A DNA stretch of 64,000 bases from Diacronema lutheri (taxonomy: Eukaryota; Haptophyta; Pavlovophyceae; Pavlovales; Pavlovaceae): positions 186,001 to 250,000 of the forward strand of contig JAGTXO010000047.1 in NCBI GenBank assembly GCA_019448385.1. The letters are read 5' to 3'. The notes below the pieces were generated by a model. That model was given only the letters and a program-made list of their open reading frames with translations, searched no databases and had not been told where the DNA came from. Shown one piece after another: positions 18,862 to 29,031 of this stretch. Both the position numbers and the translations under genes were made by a program. Numbering within the stretch: the stretch's first letter is position 1; every line of letters begins with the position of its first letter.

Positions 18862-19413
18862 GCGGTGCGGCGCGCGGGGGCAGGCGGCTGTCGCGCGCGC
18901 GGCCAGCACGTAGGGCTTTGCGTCGTACGACGCGCGACAGGGGCCACGACGCGGGCGGTCGGATGACCACGAGTCGGCCTTCTCTGCCAAAGGTGCTGCA
19001 CATCTTTGTGCATGCACTGGGTGACACGGTGCATGCGTCGCGGCCGAGTGCGCGCTTCTGAGGTGCCGCTCCGCGGTGGCAGTCGCTGGTGGCCCCTCCT
19101 GAGGACCCAGCGGTGGTGAGTGCCGCGTCGGCTTCGCCGCCTCGCTTTGCGCAGCGACGCGGCGCGGTGCGGCCGCGAAAGCTGGCGCGCGGCGCGGGCG
19201 CGCAGCGCTGCGCTCCGAGATGCGGCGCGGCGTGGCGCGGCGCGGCGCAACATCTCATCGGCCAGTTTGCGCAAGTGGGCGCGTGAAGAGCGCGAGCAGG
19301 TGAGGGAAGAGCGCGAGCAGGTGCGGGGAGAGCGCGACAGCTGGTGCGGCCGTCACAGACTCACAAAAGGTGTCCTGGGCGCACTTGCGGCTTTCCTCCC
19401 AAGCGAACAAAGG
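18862..19413. other. Intergenic region between divergent genes
   Basis: About 550 bp separate the start codons at 18861 and 19414. It includes a short imperfect tandem repeat of GAAGAGCGCGAGCAGGTG type (19285-19335) just before the downstream gene. No convincing coding sequence or RNA gene was seen; reading frames here are shadows. Confidence 0.4.
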
Positions 19414-22400
19414 ATGGCGGCGGACGGGTGGGTCATCGCCTGGGCGGCCCTCCGTTGGACGGGCGCGCTGGCGTACTACGCGCTTGAGCTGGCGCTACTG
19501 CTCGTGCTGCTCGTGTGGCTGCTCCGCACCTCCCTCCTCCCGGTCCTCGTTGCCGCCGCCTCGCCCGTCGACATCTCGATTGACTCGCTCGCGCTCGCCG
19601 TTCGGTGGCACGACGCGCCGCTCCGCCGGCTGCGCCGGCTCGACGCGCCCTTCGACACGCTCACCGTGCGGATCGGCGGGCTCATCGCATATTCGCCACG
19701 CGCACCGTCCGCGCCCGCGCCCGCGCCGACCGCCGCGCACGAGACCGCGGAGCTCGCCGCGCTCGCCGCGTGCGCGCGCGGCGGCGCCGCTGCGCGCGCG
19801 CCGCCGGCCGCACCGCCATCGCCGCCGGCCCCATCGGCGCGGCCGCGTGCGGGCTCGCTCGACGCGCTGCGCGCGCCGCGCGAGCCTCTCGCCTGCGTGC
19901 GTACCGTTCGCGTCGAGCTCCGGCGCGCATGCCCCCGGTTCTTCATCGCGTGCGTGCACGTCGAGGACGCGGACGTTCACTTTGTGGGCTACGACCGAAG
20001 GTGCGCAGCCCGGGAGGGGAGGGGAGTGGGCTACGACCGAAGGTGCGCAGCCCGGGAGGGGAGGGGAGTGGGCTACGACCGAAGGTGCGCAGCCCGGGAG
20101 GGGAGGAGAGTGGGCTACGACCGAAGGTGCGCAGCCCGGGAGGGGAGGGGAGTGGGCTACGACCGAAGGTGCGCAGCCCGGGAGGGGAGGGGAGTGGGCT
20201 ACGACCGAAGGTGCGCAGCCCGGGAGGGGAGGGGAGTGGGCTACGACCGAAGGTGCGCAGCCCGGGAGGGGAGGGGAGTGGGCTACGACCGAAGGTGCGC
20301 AGCCCGGGAGGGGAGGAGAGTGGGCTACGACCGAAGGTGCGCAGCCCGGGAGGGGAGGGGAGTGGGCTACGACCGAAGGTGCGCAGCCCGGGAGGGGAGG
20401 GGAGTGGGCTACGACCGAAGGTGCGCAGCCCGGGTGGGGAGGGGAGTGGGCTACGACCGAAGGTGCGCAGCCCGGGAGGGGAGGGGAGTGGGCTACGACC
20501 GAAGGTGCGCAGCCCGGGAGGGGAGGGGAGTGGGCTACGACCGAAGGTGCGCAGCCCGGGAGGGGAGGGGAGTGGGCTACGACCGAAGGTGCGCAGCCCG
20601 GGAGGGGAGGGGAGTGGGCTACGACCGAAGGTGCGCAGCCCGGGAGGGGAGGGGAGTGGGCTACGACCGAAGGTGCGCAGCCCGGGAGGGGAGGGGAGTG
20701 GGCTACGACCGAAGGTGCGCAGCCCGGGAGGGGAGGGGAGTGGGCTACGACCGAAGGTGCGCAGCCCGGGAGGGGAGGGGAGTGGGCTACGACCGAAGGT
20801 GCGCAGCCCGGGAGGGGAGGGGAGTGGGCTACGACCGAAGGTGCGCAGCCCGGGAGGGGAGGGGAGTGGGCTACGACCGAAGGTGCGCAGCCCGGGAGGG
20901 GAGGAGAGTGGGCTACGACCGAAGGTGCGCAGCCCGGGAGGGGAGGGGAGTGGGCTACGACCGAAGGTGCGCAGCCCGGGAGGGGAGGGGAGTGGGCTAC
21001 GACCGAAGGTGCGCAGCCCGGGTGGGGAGGGGAGTGGGCTACGACCGAAGGTGCGCAGCCCGGGAGGGGAGGGGAGTGGGCTACGACCGAAGGTGCGCAG
21101 CCCGGGAGGGGAGGGGAGTGGGCTACGACCGAAGGTGCGCAGCCCGGGAGGGGAGGGGAGTGGGCTACGACCGAAGGTGCGCAGCCCGGGAGGGGAGGGG
21201 AGTGGGCTACGACCGAAGGTGCGCAGCCCGGGAGGGGAGGGGAGTGGGCTACGACCGAAGGTGCGCAGCCCGGGAGGGGAGGGGAGTGGGCTACGACCGA
21301 AGGTGCGCAGCCCGGGAGGGGAGGGGAGTGGGCTACGACCGAAGGTGCGCAGCCCGGGAGGGGAGGGGAGTGGGCTACGACCGAAGGTGCGCAGCCCGGG
21401 AGGGGAGGGGAGTGGGCTACGACCGAAGGTGCGCAGCCCGGGAGGGGAGGGGAGTGGGCTACGACCGAAGGTGCGCAGCCCGGGAGGGGAGGGGAGTGGG
21501 CTACGACCGAAGGTGCGCAGCCCGGGAGGGGAGGGGAGTGGGCTACGACCGAAGGTGCGCAGCCCGGGAGGGGAGGGGAGTGGGCTACGACCGAAGGTGC
21601 GCAGCCCGGGAGGGGAGGGGAGTGGGCTACGACCGAAGGTGCGCAGCCCGGGAGGGGAGGGGAGTGGGCTACGACCGAAGGTGCGCAGCCCGGGAGGGGA
21701 GGAGAGGGGTTGGGGGGGGTTGCGACGCAGCTTGGGTGGTGGGCACGAAGGGTTGGGCAGAGGCAAAAAGTGCAGCCTGGCCTGGCCCTCTGCTTTTGAC
21801 TGAATGGCGGGAGAAGGGAGGAGCGTATGGCAGGCTGGGACGCGACGGGCATGAAAATGGCGGCAGATCGCCCCGCGCCCCCTTCTCGAGGGTTTTCTCA
21901 ATCCAGCCGCGTCGCGTCGCATGACCGTGCGTTGCCGCAGGTTCCGCGACACCAACGTGAAGCGCCTTGCCGACGCGCTCGCCGCTGCCGACGCAGCCGC
22001 ACGTGCCGCGCGCGCAGCCGCGCGCGCAGCCGCCGCTGAGCGCGCGGCATCCGCCTCAGCATGGCGGCCGACGCGCTGGTGGAGGCGGTCACCATCGCCG
22101 CCGTCGAACGTGCGCCCGCCACTGTCAGCTTCATCGCCACATCGAGTACCGCCTTTGGTACCGTCGTCGCCGCCGTCGCCGAGGCCGCTGCTGCAACCGA
22201 CAACATCGCCGCAGCCACCGCCACCATTGCCGCCCGTCGTGGTCGAGGCGATCGTGTTGCGTCGGCTGTCCGTGCACATCGAGCGTAACGTCTGCGGAAA
22301 GGCGGGGGGCGCGCGCGCGGTGCTGCCGCCAATCACGATGGTCGAAGAGCGCCTCGAGACGGCCAAGCTCGCGGCAGCGGGCGCGGCGGCCGGCGGCGGC

Positions 22401-24327
22401 GGTGGGGGCGGGAATGGTGGCGGTGGCGGTGGCGGTGGCGACGCCCTTTCACTGGGGCTGCTCGTCTGGCTCAATTCGCTCGTCTTCCGTACCCTCGCAT
22501 CGACGTGTGTGCGCCCTCGCCACGCTCGGCGCGCGCGCGTGCGCCGAGTTCCCGCGCGCGCCCGTTTCCCGTTTGCTCCCTTTCCCCCTTTTGCTCCCTT
22601 TCCCCCTTTTGCTCCCTTCCCCCTTTTGCTCCCTTTTTCCCCTTTGCTCCCTTTCCCCCCTTTGCTCCCTTTCCCCATTTGCTCCCTTTCCCCCGTTTGC
22701 TCCCTTTCCCCCTTTGCTCCCTTTCCCCCGTTTGCTCCCTTTCCCCCGTTTGCTCCCTTCCCCCCTTTGCTCCCTTCCCCCCTGCCGCTGACACCGCGCG
22801 CCATGCCGCCCGCCCCGCCGCACACTCCGCCACCCGCTCCGCCGTGCGCTCCGCCGCGTGGCACAGCTCAATTGACGCGGTGCGCACGTCCATCGGCTAC
22901 GCGACGCAGCAGGCGGGCGCCGCGCTCGGCCGCACGATCGACCTCGTCGACAGCGCCAACCGCGCGCTCGCCCTTCCGTCGCTGCCCGGCGGCTCGGTGG
23001 TCGCCGGCGCGACGGACGCGGCGCGGCTCGTCATCGAAGGCGCGCTCGAATCTTCCGCTGCCATCGTCGACGGCGCAGCGGAGGGTGCGGACGCACGCGT
23101 TCGCGTCCGCGTCCGCGTCCGCGCACGTGCCCTCCGTATGGTGCCCGCGCCGCGCGAGCGCGCGCCGCTCGCTGACGCGCGCGCGCGCGCGCGCGCGCGC
23201 GCCGCGCAGGCGCCAAGCACGTCGCGCTCTCGTTGTCGTCAGGCTCGGCGAGCGGCGTGCTCCGCGGTGTACGCCGTGGAGCCGTCGAGCTGCGCCGCGG
23301 CATCGACGAGGGCTCGCGCTCGTTTGGCGAAGCAGCGGCGGGCGGCGCCGCGTTACTCGCGGCAAGCGTTGACCGTTCAGTTGGACACATGGGACCTACT
23401 GGGTTGGCCGTGAGCGGCATGGCGGGCGGCGCGCAGCTCGTCGTCACGGGCCTCTCAGACTGCACCTTCGCCGTCATCGGCGGCGTCGCGACCGGCTCGG
23501 CGCTCGCAGCCGGCGGCGTGGTCGGCGGCGCGTCGGTTGGCGCGTGCGGCCTCGTGGCGGGCGACGCTGCGGCGGTCGCATGCGGCGGCGCACTGGTGGT
23601 TGGTGGCGTGCTGCGCGGCACGGGCGCGGCGGTTGGTGGCGTTCTCGACGGCGTTGGCATTGCACACGCGGGCGTCGAACGCGGCGTGGGCTCTGTCGTC
23701 GCCGGTTTGGACGCCGCGCGCGCCGAGCGCCGCGAGGCCACCGCCGTGCGCTTGCGCTCGCCCAGCGCGGCGGGCGAGGCGGGTGGGGCGGAGGCGACGC
23801 GCCCGCCGCCGGACGCGCGCGCACGTGCGGAAGCGAGCGCGCCGCGCGTCGCCGGCTCGCGTGGCGAGCTCGCGCGTGCGATCCCGCCCGCCGACGGCGC
23901 TCCGCGCGGCGCGCTGGGCGCGCTCATCCGCAGCTTGCGCTTCGAGCGCGGCGTGCCCGCGCTCCTCCTGCGTCGGCGTGCCGCGCGACGCGCGCTTGTC
24001 GCTTCCGGCGGTGCGGGCGCGGGCGCGGGCGTGACGCGTGACGCCGACGGGCGGGGCGGCGCCGTCGCAGGCGCGTCGCGCGTGGGCGGCGCGCCGGCCG
24101 AGGGGGAATGCGAGGTCCGCACGATGGCTTCCGATGCAGCGTTTCGAATTGCGACGGCTGGTGGCGAGTGCGCCGCGTCGCCTTCCGCGGGCACGGCGGG
24201 CGGCTGCGGGTCGGCCGCGGCGCCTGCGGCACCGGGCTGCATGCCAACCGACGCGCGCGCGAGGACGCGCGACAAGATCGGCGAGGCGTGGCGCTTCCGC
24301 GCGCACGAGCTTCGCGGGCCCGTGTGA
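19414..24327 (+). CDS. Membrane-anchored protein, possibly lipid-transfer-like; unknown function
   Basis: Four exons: 19414-20000, 21941-22504, 22867-23084, 23210-24327; 2,487 nt, 828 residues. Exon 1 encodes one strong N-terminal membrane segment (LELALLLVLLVWLLRTSLLPVL), then strands such as VDISIDSLALAVRWHD and LTVRIGGLIAYSP. A membrane anchor followed at once by beta-rich sequence is the layout of bridge-like lipid-transfer proteins, but the similarity is weak and I do not assign a family. Exon 2 has an Ala-rich helix, a Pro-rich spacer and VVVEAIVLRRLSVHIERN. Exon 4 is dominated by Gly/Ala/Val-rich sequence (LAVSGMAGGAQLVVTG) and ends in an Arg-rich tail. Exon 1 ends two bases into an Arg codon completed by exon 2, so phase is sound. 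The exon 2/3 junction is least certain. Intron 1 consists mainly of a 41-copy array. Confidence 0.6.
19984..21705 (+). repeat. 42-bp minisatellite, 41 copies, each an exon tail plus a 5' splice site
   Basis: Unit starts fall exactly every 42 bp from 19984 to 21664. Each unit is the last 17 nt of exon 1 (GTGGGCTACGACCGAAG), the donor GTGCGC, AGCCCGGG and two or three G-runs. Copy 1 is the real exon/intron boundary (exon ends 20000); the other 40 are intronic. Because 42 is 14 codons, every copied donor is in phase and read-through adds GYDRRCAAREGRGV per unit without a stop. Few variants exist: GGAGAG for GGGGAG in copies 3, 8 and 22, CGGGTGGGG in copies 11 and 25. Confidence 0.95.
22560..22785 (+). 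repeat. Pyrimidine-rich repeat in intron 2 of the same gene
   Basis: About a dozen copies of a 16-18-bp unit, CCCTTTCCCCCGTTTGCT and variants, lie within intron 22505-22866. It is a ready polypyrimidine tract. Confidence 0.75.
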
Positions 24328-24407
24328 CGCATGGTATTGCCTAGCCGTCGGCAACATCCCCCCCCCCCCCCCCCCCCCTTTCCTTCCCTTCGGTCCGGAC
24401 ACGGGTC

Positions 24408-25064
24408 AGGAGACTGCGCTGCGCGCGCACGAAACGCCGCTCGACATCGCAACGGCGGAGCAGCTCTGGTCTGTCGGCGCCAAGCTGAGGTACCGCTCGC
24501 GACTTTGCCGCGCGGCTGCGCGTCTTCAAGCTGGGCGAATGTTGCCGAGCACAACGCGCGCGGCGGCTGCTGGATCGTCAGGGACGGGATGGTGCTCGAT
24601 GTCGAGCGTTGGCGCGAGCACATCATCCCGCAGCAGGTGAGACGCGCGCAGCGCAGCGCCGCTCGTGGAGCGCGCTCGCCGCGACGCGCAGCGGCGCACT
24701 CACCCGCCACTCGTTGTCATTCGCCCACGGCCGGGCCGCGCGCAAACGTGAACCCCCCCCCCCCCCCCCCTTCCCCCCCCCCCCCCCCCCCCCCCCCTCC
24801 CCCCCCACCCTAGCACGGTCTGAGCTATTTCAAAGAGTGACAACTCAAACCAGACCCGCGCGGAGGACCTGCGCGGAGGACCCGCGCGGAAGACCTGCAC
24901 GCCGTGCCGAGAGCGACGGACGCGCTCGGCTCTGGCAACGCGGCGGGCACGGCTTCGAGCGAGTTCAGCTGCGTGTAGGTGGCTTGTGCGACCCATTCCG
25001 GATTGGCAACTCAGGCGCGGTGCAGCGCGACGCCCAGCCGATGGGCATGTACAAGAGCTTCTGA
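24408..25064 (+). pseudogene. Cytochrome b5-like heme-domain gene, decayed or with unresolved introns
   Basis: VAEHNARGGCWIVRDGMVL and the following DVERW at about 24540-24610 match the first half of a cytochrome b5 heme domain (HN..DDCW.I..G.VYDV). Upstream, LDIATAEQLWSVGAKLR and RVFKLGE are in another frame relative to it, so a -1 shift lies near 24538. Downstream, after C-runs, GGLCDPFRIGNSGAVQ and the end MYKSF (stop 25062-25064) look like a real C-terminus. The HPGG heme-ligand motif is missing. I favour a broken host gene; unrecognised small introns could explain part of it. Confidence 0.4.
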
Positions 25065-25289
25065 GGAGAAAGCGGGACGCATCGGCCTCGAGCGGCTGCG
25101 CGCGCAAGATCGACATGATGGCACACGTAAGCCACGATCTAAGCTTTGTTGGGCCATAAGTTTTCGCCCAAGTTCCCCATCCGAGATCAACCTCGTCCAA
25201 ATTCGAGATCGCATATGGGGGGCAGCCATCATGCCTCTCATCGGAAAAGCGCTCGCACCGGGGAAAGCGCCCGCAGCAGCTTGCGCGCG

Positions 25290-25526
25290 CGTACGCTTTT
25301 CAGCACCAAGGCGCTCAAAAACGCGCACGCCGTCGGCCTTGACCCGCGCCCACTGCGACGTTTGACGTCGACGAGGTCGACGGCATGGTGATCGTCGCGT
25401 GGGAGCTCTCGAACGATGCGCCTCGGCAGCTGCCTGACTCTCGGCCCAAGCTGGCATGGCCTCGCAGACCGGTAGCTGACAGCATCGTCAACCGACCTCG
25501 TCGCGTCGGTGGGCGACGTGCGCGCG

Positions 25527-25572
<46 letters not shown>

Positions 25573-26417
25573 AGACGAGCTGGCGCAGCTCGGCAGGCGG
25601 CACGCGCGAGACGCATCGGCGCTCGAGCCGCCTTCAGCCTCGCCCACCGACGAGCGAACGGGCTGTGGTGCGCGCGCGCTTGGGCACACGCGCTTTACCC
25701 CAACGGGTTGCGCGCCCGGCGCCAGCTGCTCGGAGGAGGTGAGGGACGCGCAGCTGGCGAGGTGCGCGCAGCTGCACGTTCGCGGCTCCGACAGCGCAGC
25801 GCCAAGCGTGCCCGTCGCGTGGAGCTGCTGGGCGAGCGAAGGCATGCTGCACGACGCCGCGCCGCCGCGAGCGGCCCTGCCGCCGAGCCCGAGCATTGCA
25901 CCACAGCTGCCCGCGTGCGCGACCGGCGCGTGGCCGGCGTCGACGGCGCCACGGATGGCCCCGAAGAGGGCCGTGGCGGCGCACGCAGGCCTCAACGCCC
26001 GGCAGCAGCAGGCTGTCGCCTTGTGCACTGCGGACATGAGATTGGTGCGGCACGCCGGCGGGGGTTGCCGTTGTGTCTCAACGCCGCTGGCGCCGCCCGC
26101 GGCGTACTGGGCAATGTGCTTGACGCCGCGGCCGCGGCACTGCTTCTACTCGTGGCCGAACGGGTGGGTCTACGCGCCAGCAAACTGCGATTATAACGTG
26201 CCGCGCGACGCGGCCCTGCACGCAGCCACGGACTCGCCGGGCTACGGCGAGCCACACGTGGTCAAGTACGTGACGCAGCCGCAGCTGACGAATGCCACGC
26301 CGTCTCCGTACGGCGCGGCCCGGACCTGTCCGCCCCCCCCCCCCCCCCCCTCCTCCACCTTCCCCCCTCTGATGACTCAATTCGGCAATGGATGGGGAAC
26401 CCCCTCCCCCCCGCGCC

Positions 26418-26462
<45 letters not shown>

Positions 26463-26600
26463 AAGGCTGGGGGCCGGCGTGGAATGCGGGCAATCGACGC
26501 GCGCGACGTGCAGCGCGAAAGCTATGCGGTGCCTCCTCGTGCCACCCCGGAATGCGGGCAAGGGGGGGGGGGGGGGGGAGGGGAGAATGGCACGCACGCT
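25290..26600 (+). pseudogene. Decayed second copy of the orphan gene at 29032-30738
   Basis: Two segments match the downstream orphan in order. DVDEVDGMVIVAWELS (about 25365-25412) matches DVDEIDGLLIVAWELP, and AIDARDVQRESYAVPPRA (about 26490-26543) matches AIDARDVQRESYAMPPRA with near-identical DNA. Between them the copy is broken up by a run of more than 40 G (25528-25571) and C-runs near 26333 and 26420-26458, and the two blocks are in different frames. Function unknown. Confidence 0.6.
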
Positions 26601-26705
26601 GCGGGAGTGCGCGTGGTGAGCACAACTGACGCGACCGCTCAGGCGAGCACACCGTGTGCCGGGGCGACTTGTCCCAGCCGTCCCCACTGCCGGCGTGCAG
26701 AGGGT

Positions 26706-26737
26706 CGCCGCCCTGACTTTCCAAAGTCAGGGCGGCG
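26706..26737. repeat. Perfect hairpin, 15-bp arms, 2-nt loop
   Basis: CGCCGCCCTGACTTT (26706-26720), CC, then its exact reverse complement (26723-26737). It lies about 180 bp upstream of the PDI gene and 80 bp from a second perfect hairpin. Confidence 0.8.
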
Positions 26738-26816
26738 GGGTCAGCACCAGCTGCGGGGGAATCGAGCAGCCACCATTGTCACGACGAGTTACGTCAGGAG
26801 TCAGGACAGCGGGCGG

Positions 26817-26845
26817 AACGTGCGGGCCCAAAGGGCCCGCACGTT
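26817..26845. repeat. Perfect hairpin, 13-bp arms, AAA loop
   Basis: AACGTGCGGGCCC (26817-26829), AAA, then GGGCCCGCACGTT (26833-26845). Flanking sequence at about 26775-26800 and 26865-26885 is also partly self-complementary, so the hairpin may be the centre of a fold-back of about 110 bp. Confidence 0.8.
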
Positions 26846-26916
26846 GTGCCTAACCGCCGCGCGCTGCCGGTTACGATCGTGATACCATGCCGTCCTCGCG
26901 AATTTAAAAGAGGCGC

Positions 26917-27642
26917 ATGGCGGCGCGTTTTCGCGGGGAAATGGTCCGTCGGCGGCAGCAGCTGTTGGGCGCGCTTCTCTTCGGGGCGTGCCTGATTGGC
27001 GGCGTCAGCATGGCGCGCGCTCACGATGAGCACGCGCACGAGGGCCCCGAAGACGACGTTGTCGAGGTGGACAGCACAAATTACGCGGACGTTGTGCTTA
27101 GCAACCCGTGAGCGCTCGCGCGCAGCGCGCGCACGCACCACAGCGAGCGGCGCACCCATGCCGCCGCGCGGCCCGCGCGCGCGCAGGTACGCATGGCTCG
27201 TCGAGTTCTCGTCCAAGCATTGCCAGAGCTGCAAGGAGTTTGCGCCGCGCTGGCACGAGCTCACGCATGAGTTCGAAGCCGAGCTGCTCTTCGCGCACGT
27301 GAGCGTCGACTCGGCCGAGGGCAAGGCGCTCGCCAAGGAGCTCGGCACGTTGCGCGAGGTGCAACGGCGCGCGCGCGCGCGACGCGCACCGCGCCGCTGG
27401 CCGGCAGCCTGACCTCGGTGCGAGCCCCCGCGCCGGCGCGCTCGCCGCGGTGTCGTCCGCCACAGGGCATCCCCAACCTCAAGCTTGTCGTGTCAGCCGA
27501 CGCGCAGCCGCACCCCATCTTTGCCGGGGAGCACGCGCACAAAATTGCGCCTAGCCTGCGGGCGGCGCTCAACTTGCTCGGCCGCGATGCGGAAGGGCGT
27601 GCGCTGAAGCGCGGCGCGGCGGCTCCCAAGGGCGAGCTGTGA
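26917..27642 (+). CDS. Small ER thioredoxin-fold protein (PDI-like)
   Basis: Three exons: 26917-27107, 27187-27358, 27466-27642; 540 nt, 179 residues, phase consistent. A secretory leader (LLGALLFGACLIGGVSMARA) precedes an acidic stretch and a thioredoxin core: YAWLVEFSSKHCQSCKEFAP carries an active-site C-X-X-C (CQSC) in the position of the CGHC of protein disulfide isomerases, followed by FAHVSVDSAEGKALAKELG and GIPNLKLVVSAD, the cis-Pro strand region. It ends KGEL, resembling the KDEL-type ER retrieval signal. Oxidation or isomerisation of disulfides in the ER is inferred. CQSC is not the standard PDI pair, so redox strength may differ. ATG 26941 is an alternative start nearer the hydrophobic leader. 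Confidence 0.82.
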
Positions 27643-29031
27643 CGGGGTTGGGGCTGGGGAAGGGGGGGGGGGGGGGGGGGGGGGGGCGCAAGCTCTGGGC
27701 GCGGCTGCGGCGGAGGCGATGACGCGCCGCCAGATCGCGGCTGCGTACCTTCGGTGCAAAAAGCACGCGTACGGGGGGGGGGGGGGGGGGGGGGGGGTCT
27801 CTGGCCGGCGCGCCGCGGCGGCCTTCAGTTCTGGCGCCCGTGCAGCGTAGGCCGTCCGATGTGCGATGTCTCAAACCTAGGCTGAAATGGGCACCTCGTT
27901 TACGACTGCCACAGCTTGAAGCCAGCCAGTCTGCAGTCGCTTCGCTGCTGCACGGCATGCACCGGGACGTCAAGTCCCCCGCGCGTCAAATGGCCACTGG
28001 CCAGCCAGGCCCGGAGCGCGCCCCGTATAGCTCATCTGCGAGCGGCGGCGAGCGCGCCTCACCTCGGTCCGCGCGCTGGTCATCGGCTCGTTTAGCGAGT
28101 GGTCGGCCGGCCTCGCCGACCTGCTCGCGACTTTCTCGCGACCTTCTCGCACATGGGCGCGGACGCGTGGATGGCGCGCATGGGCGCACCCTCGCGCGAC
28201 GTCGCCTAGGTGGCGCTCAAGCGGCACATGCGCCTTCAGTTCGCAGCGCACGTCGTGCGCGGGCACGCGCAGATCCTGCTCACGCGCGCTCAGATGGCGC
28301 GCGGACCGGCGCCGACGCAGCGCCGTGCCGACCGCAGCGTGCAGGCTGTCGTGGACGCCTGCGGCGGTGTGGACGGCGCCTTCCGCCGGCGCGGCGGCGG
28401 AGGCCCGGGCGTGGGGGTATCCACCCCTGCCGCGTCCTGTTGCGTGCTTCCCGTTCCTGCCGTCCCCGCTGTCGCCGTGCATAGGGTTGTCGCCTCGCCG
28501 TCGGACCTGTGCTGCGCGCTCTCTTTCGCTCGCCATGTTCGTTCCCCCGCTAACTCGCCCGAAAGCATCTGGGCTTGGGTGTTGATGAAGCTCCACGGCA
28601 CGTCCAAGCTGATTTCAGCTTTGCGGCGAGCGGCGCGCGCTCGTGCGCGCGTGCTCGCGCCAGGGCCGGCGAGCACGCCCGATACCGAGGGCGGGGCACA
28701 TCCAGCTGCGATCCGACGTGAAGCCAAGCTGCTCGGACTTCAAACGTCGGCACTGCGCTCTTGCGACGGCACAGGCAGGAGCGTGGGGCTCACGAGGGCC
28801 TTGCGGATGTGTCAACCGGACAAGCTCTCCCTGCGCGCAAAGCTAGAGGATACCACCGCGCGTAGGCGCGCTCTCCGGCGCGCGCGCGAGCGCACCTGAC
28901 GCTGCCAATCCGCGGGTAAACACTTTAGACCTAAGTCATGGTTGCATTCGTTTTTCGCATGAATCGTTCATGATTGTTTTAACGTACAGTTGCGCCGCCG
29001 TGCTCACCTAAAGCCTCGCTTGGCTCCGAGG
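27643..29031. other. Gene-poor spacer with G-runs and an unrecognised decayed reading frame
   Basis: G-runs lie at about 27661-27686 and 27775-27797. From about 28070 to 28310 on the plus strand there are coding-like stretches (VIGSFSEWSAGLADLLATF, KRHMRLQFAAHVVRGHAQIL) that do not form one open frame; it looks broken and I cannot name its family. An AT-rich stretch at 28910-28990 contains CATGAATCGTTCATG, a small inverted repeat, just upstream of the orphan gene and may be its promoter. Confidence 0.4.

Noticed and set aside
19247-19281. CATCTCATCGGCCAGTTTGCG resembling exon 4 antisense of the 55.7-60.6 kb gene (CATCTCATTGGCCAATTCGCG)
   Set aside because: 21 nt with three differences and poor flanking similarity is too little to claim a duplicated exon.
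19984-21705. Array of regular direct repeats resembling CRISPR
   Set aside because: Units are head-to-tail without spacers, all 42 bp, inside an intron of a eukaryotic gene, and no cas genes exist.
25528-25571. Run of more than 40 G as a telomere-like or G-quadruplex element
   Set aside because: Many similar runs occur in introns and relics here; no telomere repeat is present. It reflects the general homopolymer expansion.
28070-28310. Assigning the broken reading frame to a retroelement
   Set aside because: No reverse transcriptase, integrase or terminal repeats are visible; the family cannot be named from this fragment.
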